NCBI RefSeq assembly: GCF_018070045.1
Contig: NZ_JAGPYK010000002.1
Coordinates: forward strand, 372,001-436,000
DNA: 64,000 nt
Source: Micromonospora sp. U21
GTDB lineage: Bacteria; Actinomycetota; Actinomycetes; Mycobacteriales; Micromonosporaceae
Direction of reading: 5' to 3'
Below, piece after piece: positions 1 through 8,864 of this stretch. Below the pieces are notes generated by a model. It was not told the DNA's origin. It ran no database searches and saw only the letters and a program-made list of their open reading frames with translations. Positions within the stretch are counted from its first letter, which is position 1. The number at the start of each line of letters is the position of its first letter. The position numbers and the translations under genes are program-made.

Positions 1-795
1 GGCGAAACGCCGCCCCTGGTGAGAGCAGGCGTCCACCCGCAGCACGCCGGGGTCCGGAGCCGCCTGCCACATGCCCTTCAACGCGGTGGCCCGGTCCATC
101 CCGCCCAACTGCGCGACCGCCAGCGCCAGCGCCACGTTCTCCTTGAAAGTGATCCACCGGAAACGGCGCATCTCGGCGTCGGTGACACTGTCCGGATCGA
201 CAGCGACGAGCTTGCACCCGCGGCGATCGGACTCCTCCTGAAGGATGTGCAGGCGGTCCCGCTCCGCGGTGACGACCGTGCCGCCCTGCGGCATCGACCG
301 GCTCAGCGACCGGGCAACGTCATCGAGCGTCGGCCCCATCTCCTCCAGATGGTCCTCGCGCACATTGGTAATCACCACGACGTCGCCCTCGATGAGCAGA
401 TCCTGGTTGACCTGCTGCAACTCCGGCAGCACCGCCATGCACTCGATCACCAGGGTGTTAGCGTCCGCGTGCACCGCCCGCCGAACCACCCCGGTCTGCT
501 CGATCACGTTGACACCACCCAGGCCACGGCGGATCGGCACCTCCCGACCATTCGGATAGATCAGCCTGGCCGCTGTGCCGGTGGTCTTGGCGAACACCGT
601 CCGCCGGGTGTCCGCCCGCAGCGCGCCAGCGACCAGTCGAGTCACCGACGACTTGCCCCGGATCCCGTTCACGACGATCCGCGTCGGCAGCCGTGACAGG
701 TACCGACGGTGCCGCGCCCGCTCCACCACCAGGTAGACGAGCAGGGCGACGATGCCGACCCCTAGCGCCCACAGAGGGTCCGCCTCTGACGTCAT
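1..795 (-). CDS. pgsB: Poly-gamma-glutamate synthase PgsB/CapB, 5' part only
   Basis: The protein runs off the left edge, so only its first ~265 residues are present. Reading the minus strand from ATG at 795 gives one N-terminal membrane segment (about residues 6-24), then a Mur-ligase-like ATP-binding motif, VNGIRGKSSVTR, followed by the segment FAKTTGTAARLIYP and the conserved stretch VVITNVREDHLEEMG. These are hallmarks of PgsB/CapB, the ATP-dependent amide ligase that polymerises glutamate at the membrane. PgsC and PgsA would be expected downstream, outside the window. An in-frame ATG three codons upstream (804) is an alternative start, and neither has a clear ribosome binding site. The family call is firm; the role in capsule or another gamma-glutamyl product is inferred. 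Confidence 0.85.
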   Translation of the reverse strand, partial: MTSEADPLWALGVGIVALLVYLVVERARHRRYLSRLPTRIVVNGIRGKSSVTRLVAGALRADTRRTVFAKTTGTAARLIYPNGREVPIRRGLGGVNVIEQTGVVRRAVHADANTLVIECMAVLPELQQVNQDLLIEGDVVVITNVREDHLEEMGPTLDDVARSLSRSMPQGGTVVTAERDRLHILQEESDRRGCKLVAVDPDSVTDAEMRRFRWITFKENVALALAVAQLGGMDRATALKGMWQAAPDPGVLRVDACSHQGRRFA

Positions 796-2308
796 CGGTG
801 CCATCTCATCGAGGGCCGGCTGCCGCCAGGCATGCATGTCTCCGTCTTCATGGGCAGGGGAAAGGCTGGTAGGCCCGCCGCTGTCGGTAGGCGCCAAGGT
901 GCCTATTGCGGGCCGGGGCGTCAGGCTAGTTGCAATACGTTTCCAAGGTCAATCGAAGGGTGAGTCCGTGTGAGCCGTGAGATGAATAACACCCGCCACA
1001 GCCACTTAACCTGGCACTGGACGCACTTCAGAAAAGGGTTCCCCGAGAGGACCAGGCGTCTCGCTTCGGCGAATCGATGGGCCTAAGATTTTTAGGCGCC
1101 CTCCACCCCTTGGCCTGCGTGAACAAGCGATTCTCGCGGGGTTGGCAACATCTGCCCCTGGGCCTGGTTGCCAGGAACGCTCCGGTACGAGCCGTACGAG
1201 AAACGGCAGGTCATAGCTTGTCCCGCCTAAGCGTCGGCAGGCCGAAAACTGTCACATCGCGTCGGAGGAGTTGACAACCTGAGAGAGATGCAACTGCGCG
1301 GGCAGCAGTGCTTTCACAACCTGTCGCCATCCAATGTGCGCCGTATCGGGGTTATGGGGGGCGACAATTCGGCCATCGGTGCGTGGCGAGTACACCGGCT
1401 CGGCTCGGCATGAATGACCGGGCGGTCAGAAGTTTCGAGGCAAATGGACGACGAATCCATCCCGCACACCCACATCTCTGGTCCTGTTGCGCCGGCTCTG
1501 TCCTTCAGCGCCCGGTTGAGAACCTCGTCGGAGAAGAACGAGCGACCCGATCGGTCCTTCACGCCGCCGTCGGTCGCCGGATTGTGAGGAGGTAGGTGCC
1601 GGCAGCAGGGTCGTCGCGTCGACCAACCTCGACCGTGGCAGCGGGTCTGTTGGTGGCCACGGTCATCACGTGCCGAGGTGCCGGGGGCGGCAGCCGGTGG
1701 ATTGTCAGGCCCGGTCCGCCAGCGGCCTTGGACTGGGCTTCTGCGGTTGTCCAGGCGACTACCTCCCGCACCCGCACGATAGAACGCGATCCTGGCCTCC
1801 GCATGAAGCAGAGGTGCAGGCTCGAGCGGGCATTCGGTCAGGCCCCAGGAGCCCGCCATCCACGCTGGCGTACGCGTCGCCGTGAACACCGACGTCGCCA
1901 GCGGCACTGCCAATGCCGCGGCGCCCCCCAAATCGCCGGTCACGCCAGCGACGCCGAGACGGCCGGCGGTGCCGTCCAGCGTGCCGCCAACCTCACCGCT
2001 CACACCGCCAGTCAGGCCGGTGACACCGCGCACCGTTCCGCCCAGGTCGCCAACGTCACGGGCCACGCCGCCAGCCAAAGCCGGCGACACCATCCACCCT
2101 GCCACCCAGGTCGCCAGTGACGCCCGAGCCCACCAACAGCGAGCGGGTCCCGTGGGTGCCCGCGGAGTATGGGTGGGGCCGCTGGTCAGCTACTGCCGGA
2201 TGAGAGGACGTCCAGAACGCCGGTGATACCCAGGACCCCGACGGGCGTTCCTACTGGGATTGGTGACGACAAGCTGCCTGCATGCCGCCTTCGCCTTGTT
2301 CCTAGCCC
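796..2308. other. Long stretch without a convincing gene
   Basis: No reading frame here has a recognisable domain together with a plausible start and ribosome binding site. Around 1890-2110 the DNA is low-complexity and GC-rich, and on the minus strand it reads as irregular Gly-Val/Gly-Asp repeats. Between about 1430 and 1800 the minus strand reads as unrecognised peptide in two frames, which could be a decayed gene. Nothing else is supported. Confidence 0.4.
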
Positions 2309-2785
2309 ATGACGAGTGCACCGACCGGGCGGCCGGGGCGGATGTCGGCGCGGGTGTCCTTCCTGATCGGTGTGGTGGCGTCGATCGTCGCGAACGTTCT
2401 GGCGGCGCCGGACAACCTGGTGGCCCGGGTCATCTCCGCCCGGCCAGCCCTGGCGCTGCTGCTGGTGGTGGAGATGCTGACTGGCGGTCGACCGGCAGGC
2501 ACTCCCGCGGACAGCGGCAAGGAGGTGGAAGAGTCTTTTACCACGTCTCCATAGGACCCAGGCCCGGTCATCGCACCGCCGACTTCGCAACCGCGTGCCG
2601 ACCACCGGCAGGACCGCCCGGTGAAGACTCCGCCAGCTGGCAACGGCACCCGGCCGTCCGCTGCCGCCCGCGTGCTCGCCGCGCGCGCCGCCGACCCCAC
2701 CGCCAACGTGGCGGACGTCGCCCGGCGAGCTGGCGTCACCGACCGGACGGCGCGACGACACCTCAACGGAACGCCGGTCGGTTAG
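2309..2785 (+). pseudogene. DUF2637-type membrane/HTH protein with an internal amber stop
   Basis: One frame encodes an N-terminal hydrophobic pair (SFLIGVVASIVANVLAA and a second segment ending LALLLVVEML), typical of DUF2637 proteins carried on actinobacterial integrative elements. It is interrupted by TAG at 2552-2554. The same frame then continues to 2785 with a C-terminal helix-turn-helix (NVADVARRAGVTDRTARRHL), also typical of this family. The whole therefore reads as a single ~158-codon gene broken by one nonsense codon. The family is usually found with the replication and transfer genes of pSAM2-like elements; none of those is intact here, so this is probably a relic of an old integration. 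Confidence 0.7.
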
Positions 2786-2836
2786 CAGCCCTCGCCTGCC
2801 TCGGACAACCGACCGCATCAGCCTGCTCCTGAGCTG

Positions 2837-4294
2837 TCAGTCGTCGTCTTCCTCGCCCCGCTCCTGCGAGTACCCGGCGAGCAGGTCCTGAAGGCGGGTG
2901 GCAGTGTCGGCGCTGACCCGGCCGCCGTCGGCCGCGTCGGCGACCCGCTCGCTCAGTTCCCGTATCCGCTTGGCTCGGTCCTTGGGCTTGCCCCGGTCCA
3001 GATCGGCGAGCTTGTCCCGCAACTCCTCGGCCGTCTTTGGGTCGATCTCGCTCCGGCTCTCCGCGTTGTCGATCACCGCCGTCAGCTGGGCGGCCAGCTG
3101 ACGCAGGGCGACCGGCGTGAGCCCGCCGGTCGTTGGCGGAACCCTACCCGGATCGGACGACCCGCCCGACGCCTCCGGCGCCGGCTGCTCGACGGGTGTG
3201 ACGGCGACCGGTGGCGCGGCGGGCGGACTGTCCGGTTCGCCGCCGAGGGTAAGCATTCCGACCACCCCGACGACGAGGGCGGCCGCGACGAGCACCGCGA
3301 GCAGCCGATTCGACCGGCGCGGGTGGCCTGCCGGCGATGCGGCGCGCACCGGTCGCGCCGTGGGCAGCGACCGGTCGATCAGCGTGGGCGGGTGCGCGGG
3401 CGCGACGGCCGCCCGTCCGGCCGGCAGGGTGGGCAGGACCGCGGTGGGCGGATCGGCCGGCTGGCCGGCGCCGAACCGGGTGGTGAGCTGTGCCGCCGTG
3501 GGACGGCGGGCCGGGTCGGTCGCCAGGCAGGCGAGGCTGAGCTCGGCGATGTCGGTGGGCAGGCCGGGGATGCGCAGCGGCGGTACCGGGGTGCGCCCGG
3601 CGTGCACCTGCAGCGCGTCCTCCCAGGTCTGCACGGGCAGCGGGGCCCGGCCGGCCAGGGAGCGGTAGAGCAGCGCACCGAGGGCGTAGACGTCGCTGGC
3701 CGGATTGGGCGGCCCGGCGGCCAGCCGCTCCGGGGCGAAGTAGGCCGGGGTGCCCATCAGCGGTTCGCCTGTCTGTCCGGCGAGCGGGTGGTGCGGGCCG
3801 GCGAGCGTGGCAATGCCGAAGTCGAGCACCTTGGCGCCGGTGTCGGTGAGCATGACGTTGCCCGGCTTGATGTCGCGGTGCACCACCCCGATCCGGTGTG
3901 CGGCGGCGAGCGCTGCGGCGACCTGGCCGGCCATCCGCACCGCGTCGGGCCAGGCGAGCGGGCCAGCGGTGAGCCGGTCGGCGAGGTTGCGTCCCTCGAC
4001 CAGCTCCATCACCAGGTACGGCACCACCGTGCCGCCGGCCAGGGTCGCCTCGCCGTAGTCGTACACCTGGGTGATGTGGGGGTGGGTCAGCCGGGCGGCG
4101 GCGCGGGCCTCGCGCTGGATGGTGGCCCGCAGTTGCGGGTCGACGGCGAACTCACCGGCGAGCGCTTTCACGGCGACGGGCCGGCCGAGCACCTCGTCTT
4201 CGGCGCGCCACACCTCGGACATCCCGCCGAGGCCGATGCGCTCGCACAGGACGTACCGATCGTGCAACCGGAGGGTGGGCGTGAACGGCGACAT
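2837..4294 (-). CDS. Membrane-anchored Ser/Thr protein kinase (PknB type)
   Basis: A 485-residue Hanks-type kinase. The N-terminal domain has the glycine-rich loop IGLGGMSEV, the ATP-anchoring lysine in VAVKAL, the catalytic loop VVHRDIKPGNVML, the magnesium-binding DFG (VLDFGIATL) and an APE motif (YFAPERL), so it should be active. After a proline-rich linker comes one transmembrane segment (about residues 327-352). The C-terminal part of ~130 residues is outside the membrane and mostly helical, and lacks PASTA repeats. The start ATG at 4294 is preferred because the kinase domain begins right after it; the longer frame to 4408 adds nothing conserved. No SD is evident, so translation may be leaderless. 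There is no partner phosphatase nearby, and its signal is unknown. Confidence 0.9.
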   Translation of the reverse strand: MSPFTPTLRLHDRYVLCERIGLGGMSEVWRAEDEVLGRPVAVKALAGEFAVDPQLRATIQREARAAARLTHPHITQVYDYGEATLAGGTVVPYLVMELVEGRNLADRLTAGPLAWPDAVRMAGQVAAALAAAHRIGVVHRDIKPGNVMLTDTGAKVLDFGIATLAGPHHPLAGQTGEPLMGTPAYFAPERLAAGPPNPASDVYALGALLYRSLAGRAPLPVQTWEDALQVHAGRTPVPPLRIPGLPTDIAELSLACLATDPARRPTAAQLTTRFGAGQPADPPTAVLPTLPAGRAAVAPAHPPTLIDRSLPTARPVRAASPAGHPRRSNRLLAVLVAAALVVGVVGMLTLGGEPDSPPAAPPVAVTPVEQPAPEASGGSSDPGRVPPTTGGLTPVALRQLAAQLTAVIDNAESRSEIDPKTAEELRDKLADLDRGKPKDRAKRIRELSERVADAADGGRVSADTATRLQDLLAGYSQERGEEDDD

Positions 4295-4591
4295 GGCCGT
4301 CCAGTGTGCCCGCCCGGCGGCACCAGCCATCAACCGCCCTGCCGCCGCCGAGCTGAGTGCGCCGAGGAGACAGCACTGGGGTACGGCGGCGGCGCTGAAA
4401 GGAGCCATTCGTTCGCACCTGCCCCCACCCGCAAGGCGATCGGGCTGAAGAACCGGTTGACCGTGACTGCTGGGAGGCAGAAGGCGAGTACCACGCCGAG
4501 CACGTCCTCTACCTCGTCTCCCCGCGGACTGGTCAGGATGCGCGACGTTAACAATGTCGTGATGACAATCCGCGATCTAGAAGGCGACGAG

Positions 4592-4831
4592 TCAGGCGGG
4601 TGTTGCGGGTTGACACAGCAGCTCACCCGTGGCCGGATCCTGGCACAGATAGCGAAGGTCTTCGTGCATCCAGCCCCATAACCAGTCCTGCCACAGGGGC
4701 TCACCACAGTGCCGGCACTCGGCACGTTGTTCCTCGGGCGCCGGTTGTGGCACCTGGGTCGATGTGTCTGGCGCGCTGGTTGTCACGGTTTTCCTAGCGT
4801 TGATGTTCCGGTTTGTCGTACCTCGGCCCAT
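4592..4831 (-). CDS. Small cysteine-rich hypothetical protein
   Basis: A 79-residue protein with a probable zinc-ribbon-like pattern in its C-terminal half (C-x2-C in AECRHCGEPLW, followed by two further cysteines) and several tryptophans. Its start overlaps the end of the upstream gene on the same strand (4783-5091) by 49 bases, suggesting translational coupling. I do not recognise a named family. The gene lies just upstream of the kinase gene on the same strand. Confidence 0.5.
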   Translation of the reverse strand: MGRGTTNRNINARKTVTTSAPDTSTQVPQPAPEEQRAECRHCGEPLWQDWLWGWMHEDLRYLCQDPATGELLCQPATPA

Positions 4832-5091
4832 AACCTTCCGGCCGCAACTCCCTCGTCAGCGCGGGTGTTGGAAAGCTCTCGGTCGGCGCGCAGCCGGTAG
4901 AGGCACGGCCAGTAGGCCTGGCAGTCCCGGCACCGGCGAGGGTCGCCATCGCTTTGCCGATGTCGGTCTGCAAGCATCTGCCAGTTCTCCGCGGCCAGGT
5001 CCACGACGCCCTGTACCCGGAAGCGGCCGCGGTCACCCATCGGGGATCCGGTCAAGGCTGCTTCGCCATCCATGATCGCTGCCGATGTCAC
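4783..5091 (-). CDS. Small WPC-motif hypothetical protein
   Basis: Up to 102 residues. The middle holds the pattern RRCRDCQAYWPCLY, i.e. C-x2-C-x3-WPC, a likely metal-binding knuckle shared with the small proteins at 22986 and 63635. These families are common in actinobacteria, often next to regulators, and have no proven function. Start choice is uncertain: ATG at 5091, 5073 or 5040 all fit and none has a strong SD. It overlaps the next gene downstream (4592-4831), so the two are likely co-transcribed. Confidence 0.5.
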   Translation of the reverse strand: MTSAAIMDGEAALTGSPMGDRGRFRVQGVVDLAAENWQMLADRHRQSDGDPRRCRDCQAYWPCLYRLRADRELSNTRADEGVAAGRLWAEVRQTGTSTLGKP

Positions 5092-5764
5092 GGCCGTCTC
5101 TGCGCGCCCTCGTGGACATCCCCCAGTCCGATGACTTCAACTGGTCAGCACGACGACCACCATGGCAACGCACCCGATCAGCAAGGTCGTCCCGCCTTAC
5201 TGGCATAGGGGCCACCACTTTTCGGACAGCTGGGGTTCGATGCGAACTAATTGAGTCGGCAGGCTCCAGCGCGAAGGTGAAGGCGGCGTCGTGTTGTCGG
5301 CCGACGGCCGCTCCGGCGGTGGGGTTTGAGGCATCGATTGAGCCATTGGCTGCTCCCTGCGGGCGTCCCTGCGCGCTGTTCGGGTCTGGATCGAGCGGGA
5401 CCACCGGGGGTCGGGCGGTCCCGCCCCGTCCAGGAGGCCGCGCACTCGACCTTCCTTCTCCACCGGCGTGGGACATCGGCATGGCGTTACACGAACAAGT
5501 CGGGTGAACGCGGACTTGACCCCCAAGCTGCCCGCAACTGAAAGCGGCGCGCTCGTCCGTTCTCTGGGACGGGCGAAGGTGGACTTCAGCCAGTGCCGTG
5601 ACCACAAACGTTGCCAGTGGTCGCGGCGAGGTCAGGCGGCCATCCGGGCATGGCTCAATGCCGCTGGTCGTCGCCTGGAGCCGTCGAGGCAAACGCCCTT
5701 GGGACGCCGCGTTAGCATCGATGTGTCGGCGCGAGCGGGCCACTGCTCGACCGAGGAGGGGTCA
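5092..5764. other. No supported gene
   Basis: Several open frames overlap here but none has a recognisable domain. The minus strand holds one short hydrophobic peptide around 5140-5205 that could be a relic of a membrane protein. The only clear structure is the transposon-end-like repeat at 5593-5613, listed separately. Confidence 0.4.
5593..5613 (+). repeat. Solitary copy of the IS630-type terminal sequence
   Basis: The 21 bases match the end of the IS630 element at 6199-6220 with a single base missing, in the same orientation. No transposase lies next to this copy, so it looks like an orphan transposon end left by an earlier insertion or deletion. Confidence 0.65.
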
Positions 5765-6199
5765 TTGGCGGCGACACGGACATCGTTCCGGCGGTGGGCC
5801 GGCGCGCCCAGGTGGGTTCGGGTTGTGGTGATCGCCGCCGTCTGTGTCTTCGCGTATGGCGGGATGGTTCACCTGGGCGACCTGCTCGGGGTCCGGCCGG
5901 GTGGTCCAAGCTCGTCCATGCCCCTCTGGCTGATGTGGTACTTCACCTCGCTGACCGTGTTCGACCCGCTCGCGGCGCTGTTGTTGGCGCTACGTCGGCT
6001 TGAAGGGTTGTTGCTCGGCTGTGTTGTGCTCGTCAGCGACGCGGTGGCGAACGGGTATGCCAACTACGTGCTGGACACCGCGCCGGGGATCACGCTCGGC
6101 CGGATCGGGCAAGCGTTCATCACGGTGCTCGCGGTCGGCCTTATCGCGGCGGCGCCCAGGGCCGCGCCCTGGCTGCATCGGCCGGGACGTGCCAGCTAG
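5765..6199 (+). CDS. Four-helix membrane protein, C-terminus probably cut by IS630
   Basis: A 144-residue integral membrane protein with four hydrophobic segments (starting around residues 19, 50, 78 and 110). The TTG start at 5765 is chosen because GAGGAGG lies five bases upstream; the longer frame from 5468 is not needed. Its stop codon TAG at 6197-6199 is formed by a TA followed by the first base of the IS630 end. Because IS630-type elements insert at TA, the natural C-terminus may have been longer and replaced by the insertion. I do not recognise the family. Confidence 0.65.
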   Translation: MAATRTSFRRWAGAPRWVRVVVIAAVCVFAYGGMVHLGDLLGVRPGGPSSSMPLWLMWYFTSLTVFDPLAALLLALRRLEGLLLGCVVLVSDAVANGYANYVLDTAPGITLGRIGQAFITVLAVGLIAAAPRAAPWLHRPGRAS

Positions 6200-7153
6200 T
6201 GCCGTGACCACGAAACGTTGACGGGTCAGGCTGCGCGGGTGGCGGGTTGGCCCCAGCGTCGTTGGCGTTCGCTGCGGATGCGGGCGCGTTCGCGGCGTTG
6301 GGCGGCCAGGACGTCGGGGTGGCGGGCGTTGGCGTTGCGCCAACGCAGGTAGATCTGCAGTTTCCGGGTCAGCGCCGGGTGGTTGGGGTGGTTGAAGCCG
6401 GCGATGACGAAGGTGCGCAGCGGCCCGAACTGGGCCTCGATCGGGTTGGCCCAGGAGGCGTAGGTCGGGGTGAAGCAGAGCCCGACCCTGTTCCGGGCCG
6501 CCCATGCCCGGATCTTGCGGCCTTTGTACGCGGACAGGTTGTCCAGGATGACGTAGATCGGCGCACCGTCCGGACGAGCGGCGCGGATCGACTTGAGCGC
6601 GGCCAGGGTGTTCGCGGCGCTCTTACACCGCCGCACGACGCCCCAGAGTTGGTCGTCGCCCACGGAGTAGCAGCCGTGGAACTGCCGGACGCCGTGCAGC
6701 TTGTGGTAGTTCGCGGGCAGCCGGTGCGGATGGCCCGAGGGGGCCCACCCGGTGCCGGCCTGGGGGCGGATCACGAGGGGTCCGAACTCGTCGAAGGCGA
6801 ACACCCGCTGCGGGAAGTGGGCGCTGACGTACTCGATCCGGGCGAATTTGGCATCGCGCTGCGGGTCGGTGGACTCCTTCCACGTCTTGGTCCGTTGAAG
6901 GGTGATCCGGTGTCGGTGCAGGATCTGCCGCAGCCGTTCCCGCCCAATCCGGACCCGGCGGGTGGCATGCAGGCGCAGGTGGTCGGCGAGCTTGCGGATG
7001 CTCCACCGGGTGAACGGTCGCCCCAGCTTCTCGGGGCGGGTGTTGGCCGTCTCGACGATGAACTGCTCTTCGTCGCTACTGATCTGGCGGGGACGGCCAC
7101 CCGCCCACTGAGACACCCCATGCCGATTCGGCAGGCGTCGCGGAAATGTGGGG
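6199..7153 (-). mobile_element. IS630-family element, 5' end missing
   Basis: The element's 3' end is at 6199, directly after a TA dinucleotide, with a terminal sequence reading GTGCCGTGACCACGAAACG. Its transposase gene runs leftwards from about 7116. The matching inverted end is not visible on the right, where an in-frame stop at 7156-7158 lies just before the readable transposase. The element is therefore truncated at its 5' end and probably immobile. Confidence 0.75.
6226..7116 (-). CDS. IS630-family transposase, N-terminally truncated
   Basis: 296 residues covering the winged-helix C-terminal part (GGRPRQIS onward) and the whole DDE catalytic domain: the first aspartate in VFAFDEFGPL, the second in YVILDNLSAYK and the glutamate in ANPIEAQF. 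Full IS630-family enzymes are usually about 50 residues longer at the N-terminus, where the first HTH sits. Here the frame stays open for 12 more codons upstream of the GTG at 7116 and then meets TAA, so that domain is lost. Confidence 0.85.
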   Translation of the reverse strand: MSQWAGGRPRQISSDEEQFIVETANTRPEKLGRPFTRWSIRKLADHLRLHATRRVRIGRERLRQILHRHRITLQRTKTWKESTDPQRDAKFARIEYVSAHFPQRVFAFDEFGPLVIRPQAGTGWAPSGHPHRLPANYHKLHGVRQFHGCYSVGDDQLWGVVRRCKSAANTLAALKSIRAARPDGAPIYVILDNLSAYKGRKIRAWAARNRVGLCFTPTYASWANPIEAQFGPLRTFVIAGFNHPNHPALTRKLQIYLRWRNANARHPDVLAAQRRERARIRSERQRRWGQPATRAA

Positions 7154-7306
7154 CGTTACATCTACACTCGTCCGGCGCCGCCCCCTTCGCCACCTTCGCC
7201 GCACTCACCGTGCGCGACCTTGGCCGGGTACGGCCAGGAGCGGCAGGGCGTAGCGGTGGGCACACGTGATGATCGGTTGCTCCGTTCCGCCGGGGCTGTG
7301 GACTTA

Positions 7307-7450
7307 TCAGTCGCACACCACGCCGTCCTTGTTCCGGTCGATGTACCAGGCGTACTCGGGGTCGACGCCGCGGTAGTACGGGCCGTAGCCGGCGTTGTTG
7401 GCCTGTTTGCAGGTGCCGAATCGCGGGTCGGTCGTGGGCGCGGGTGGAGG
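7307..7450 (-). pseudogene. Excalibur calcium-binding domain remnant
   Basis: The minus strand encodes a C-terminal Excalibur domain ending in the motif DRNKDGVVCD just before the stop at 7307, with the upstream partner cysteine in RFGTCKQANNAGYG. This domain normally ends secreted actinobacterial proteins or competence-type nucleases. Upstream the frame runs through a proline-rich linker and stays open only to about 7610 without any ATG, GTG or TTG, so the N-terminus and signal peptide are missing. It is interpreted as a broken gene. Confidence 0.6.
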
Positions 7451-7684
7451 CTTCGGCCGGGAGCTGGTGGGCGCCGGCAGTGGCGTGGCCCGTGATGAGG
7501 AGCACGGTGTGGCGCTGCGGCGGTCGGCTCGGTGAGAGCGACTCGCAGCGTCACCTGGTTGGGCGCCGGCTTCGTCGCGCCGCGCTGTGCGTCATGTGCG
7601 TCCAAACTGCTGTGCCTGGGGCGGGCCGGGTCCGTGGATGCGGCGAAGAGCGTGGGCGGCACCTGCACCCCGGCTATGGCCGGG

Positions 7685-8026
7685 TCAGGGAAGCGGTGGC
7701 AGGTCCGCGAGGGTGGTTGGCCGAGGTGGTCGCTGAACGGTGATGCGCCCAATGGCGACCGGCAAGGAAGCCGCCGCACGATCGGCGGCGTAAGCGACCG
7801 CCCGGCCTGCGGCTATGGGAGCGGTGGTGATGTCGTCGGCCATGACGCTCAGGGTCACCTCGCAGGTGTTTGTTTCGACCATGCCGCGAACGGTCGGCGC
7901 GATGACGCCTTCCCACCGGTGTTGAAGGTTCGTCAGCTGATCGCGCAGATCGTCAATGAATGCCGGCACCGAGGCGTCCTCGGGTGCGAGGATCAAAAGG
8001 ATGAGACTGACCTGAAAGACCTGCAC
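7685..8026 (-). CDS. Hypothetical protein
   Basis: 113 residues with normal amino-acid composition: a hydrophobic strand at the N-terminus (VFQVSLILLILAPEDAS), then a helical middle and an Ala-rich part. A GGGAAGGGG stretch precedes the GTG start at 8026 by about ten bases. I do not recognise a family, and no conserved neighbour helps. It could be a real small gene or part of a decayed longer one. Confidence 0.4.
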   Translation of the reverse strand: MQVFQVSLILLILAPEDASVPAFIDDLRDQLTNLQHRWEGVIAPTVRGMVETNTCEVTLSVMADDITTAPIAAGRAVAYAADRAAASLPVAIGRITVQRPPRPTTLADLPPLP

Positions 8027-8654
8027 GCAGGATTCACCCCTTCCCGCAATGAGAGCGGGTCCGGTCGGCGACCGCGGCTGCAGGCCCGAGCAGGTCCGAC
8101 ACGCCCTCCCTCAGGTCGGGCTCTGCGCCGTCCCGGGCGGACCCAGTGGCCACGCCCGTACAGCTTCGCGGGGAAGCGCTGACGGCGGTGGTGATGACCC
8201 GCTCGTGAAGGTGCTGCAGGTACCAGTCGAATCTGGGAACGGTCATGGGTACTTCCTCGACGGGGATGCCGGGTCGCGGCACACCGGCGGTGGTGAACGT
8301 CGCTGGCCACGCCGGGCAAATAACCGCGTCGAGTAGGTCACGCGGCGCGAAGGCCACGTGAGTTCCTCGTAGGGCATGCCATGCCGGGCTATTTTGCGGC
8401 TGGTCGAGTGGAGGCGGTTGCGGGGCAGCATGTCCGCGTGCCGGATCCGCAGGACGATGCTGCACACGCCGGGCCGTTGCCGAGGCATCAACCCCGACGA
8501 TGAGTCCAGTCATCGGGTTTGCCTTCGTTACGGTGCGGCCGGGAGGGCAGCGGCCCCACCAACCGCGTTGCTGGGGGCGACGGAGGCGGTAGGGCCGCTG
8601 CGTCATCAGCCGGGAACGGGGGGGTCAACGTCCCCGACCGATGGTTTAGGACCA
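8027..8654. other. No supported gene
   Basis: Minus-strand frames between 8030 and 8600 contain short protein-like stretches (for example FDWYLQHLHERV near 8200-8245) spread over different frames, as in a decayed gene. No domain can be named. Confidence 0.35.
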
Positions 8655-8864
8655 ATGACCTACCGCCAGATCGCGGACGGCACCGCCGCGAAAGCCGCGA
8701 CCGGCGAGTACCCGCCCGAATCCCGGATGCCGCCGTACAGCCAACTGTCCGCGCTCTACCGCGTCTCCATCGCCAGCGCCCAGCGTGCGGGCAGGCTGCT
8801 GCACGTCAAGGGTGTCGTCCACGGAGAGCCCGGCAAGGGAGTCTTCGTCAAAGGCCACACCTAG
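8655..8864 (+). CDS. Short GntR-type winged-helix protein
   Basis: 69 residues forming only the DNA-binding domain of the GntR superfamily: MTYRQIADG at the N-terminus, the recognition helix region (LSALYRVSIASAQRAGRLL) and the wing GEPGKGVFVKG. Typical GntR regulators carry an additional C-terminal effector domain, which is absent. Such stand-alone 70-residue forms are frequent in integrative-element DNA of actinobacteria. ATG 8655 is chosen because the domain begins there and AGGA precedes it. Confidence 0.7.
   Translation: MTYRQIADGTAAKAATGEYPPESRMPPYSQLSALYRVSIASAQRAGRLLHVKGVVHGEPGKGVFVKGHT

Noticed and set aside
19..696. Long plus-strand frame at the left edge
   Set aside because: It is antisense to the clear PgsB/CapB coding sequence and has no domain.
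3323..4681. 452-codon plus-strand frame
   Set aside because: Antisense shadow of the Ser/Thr kinase; high GC keeps the opposite strand open.
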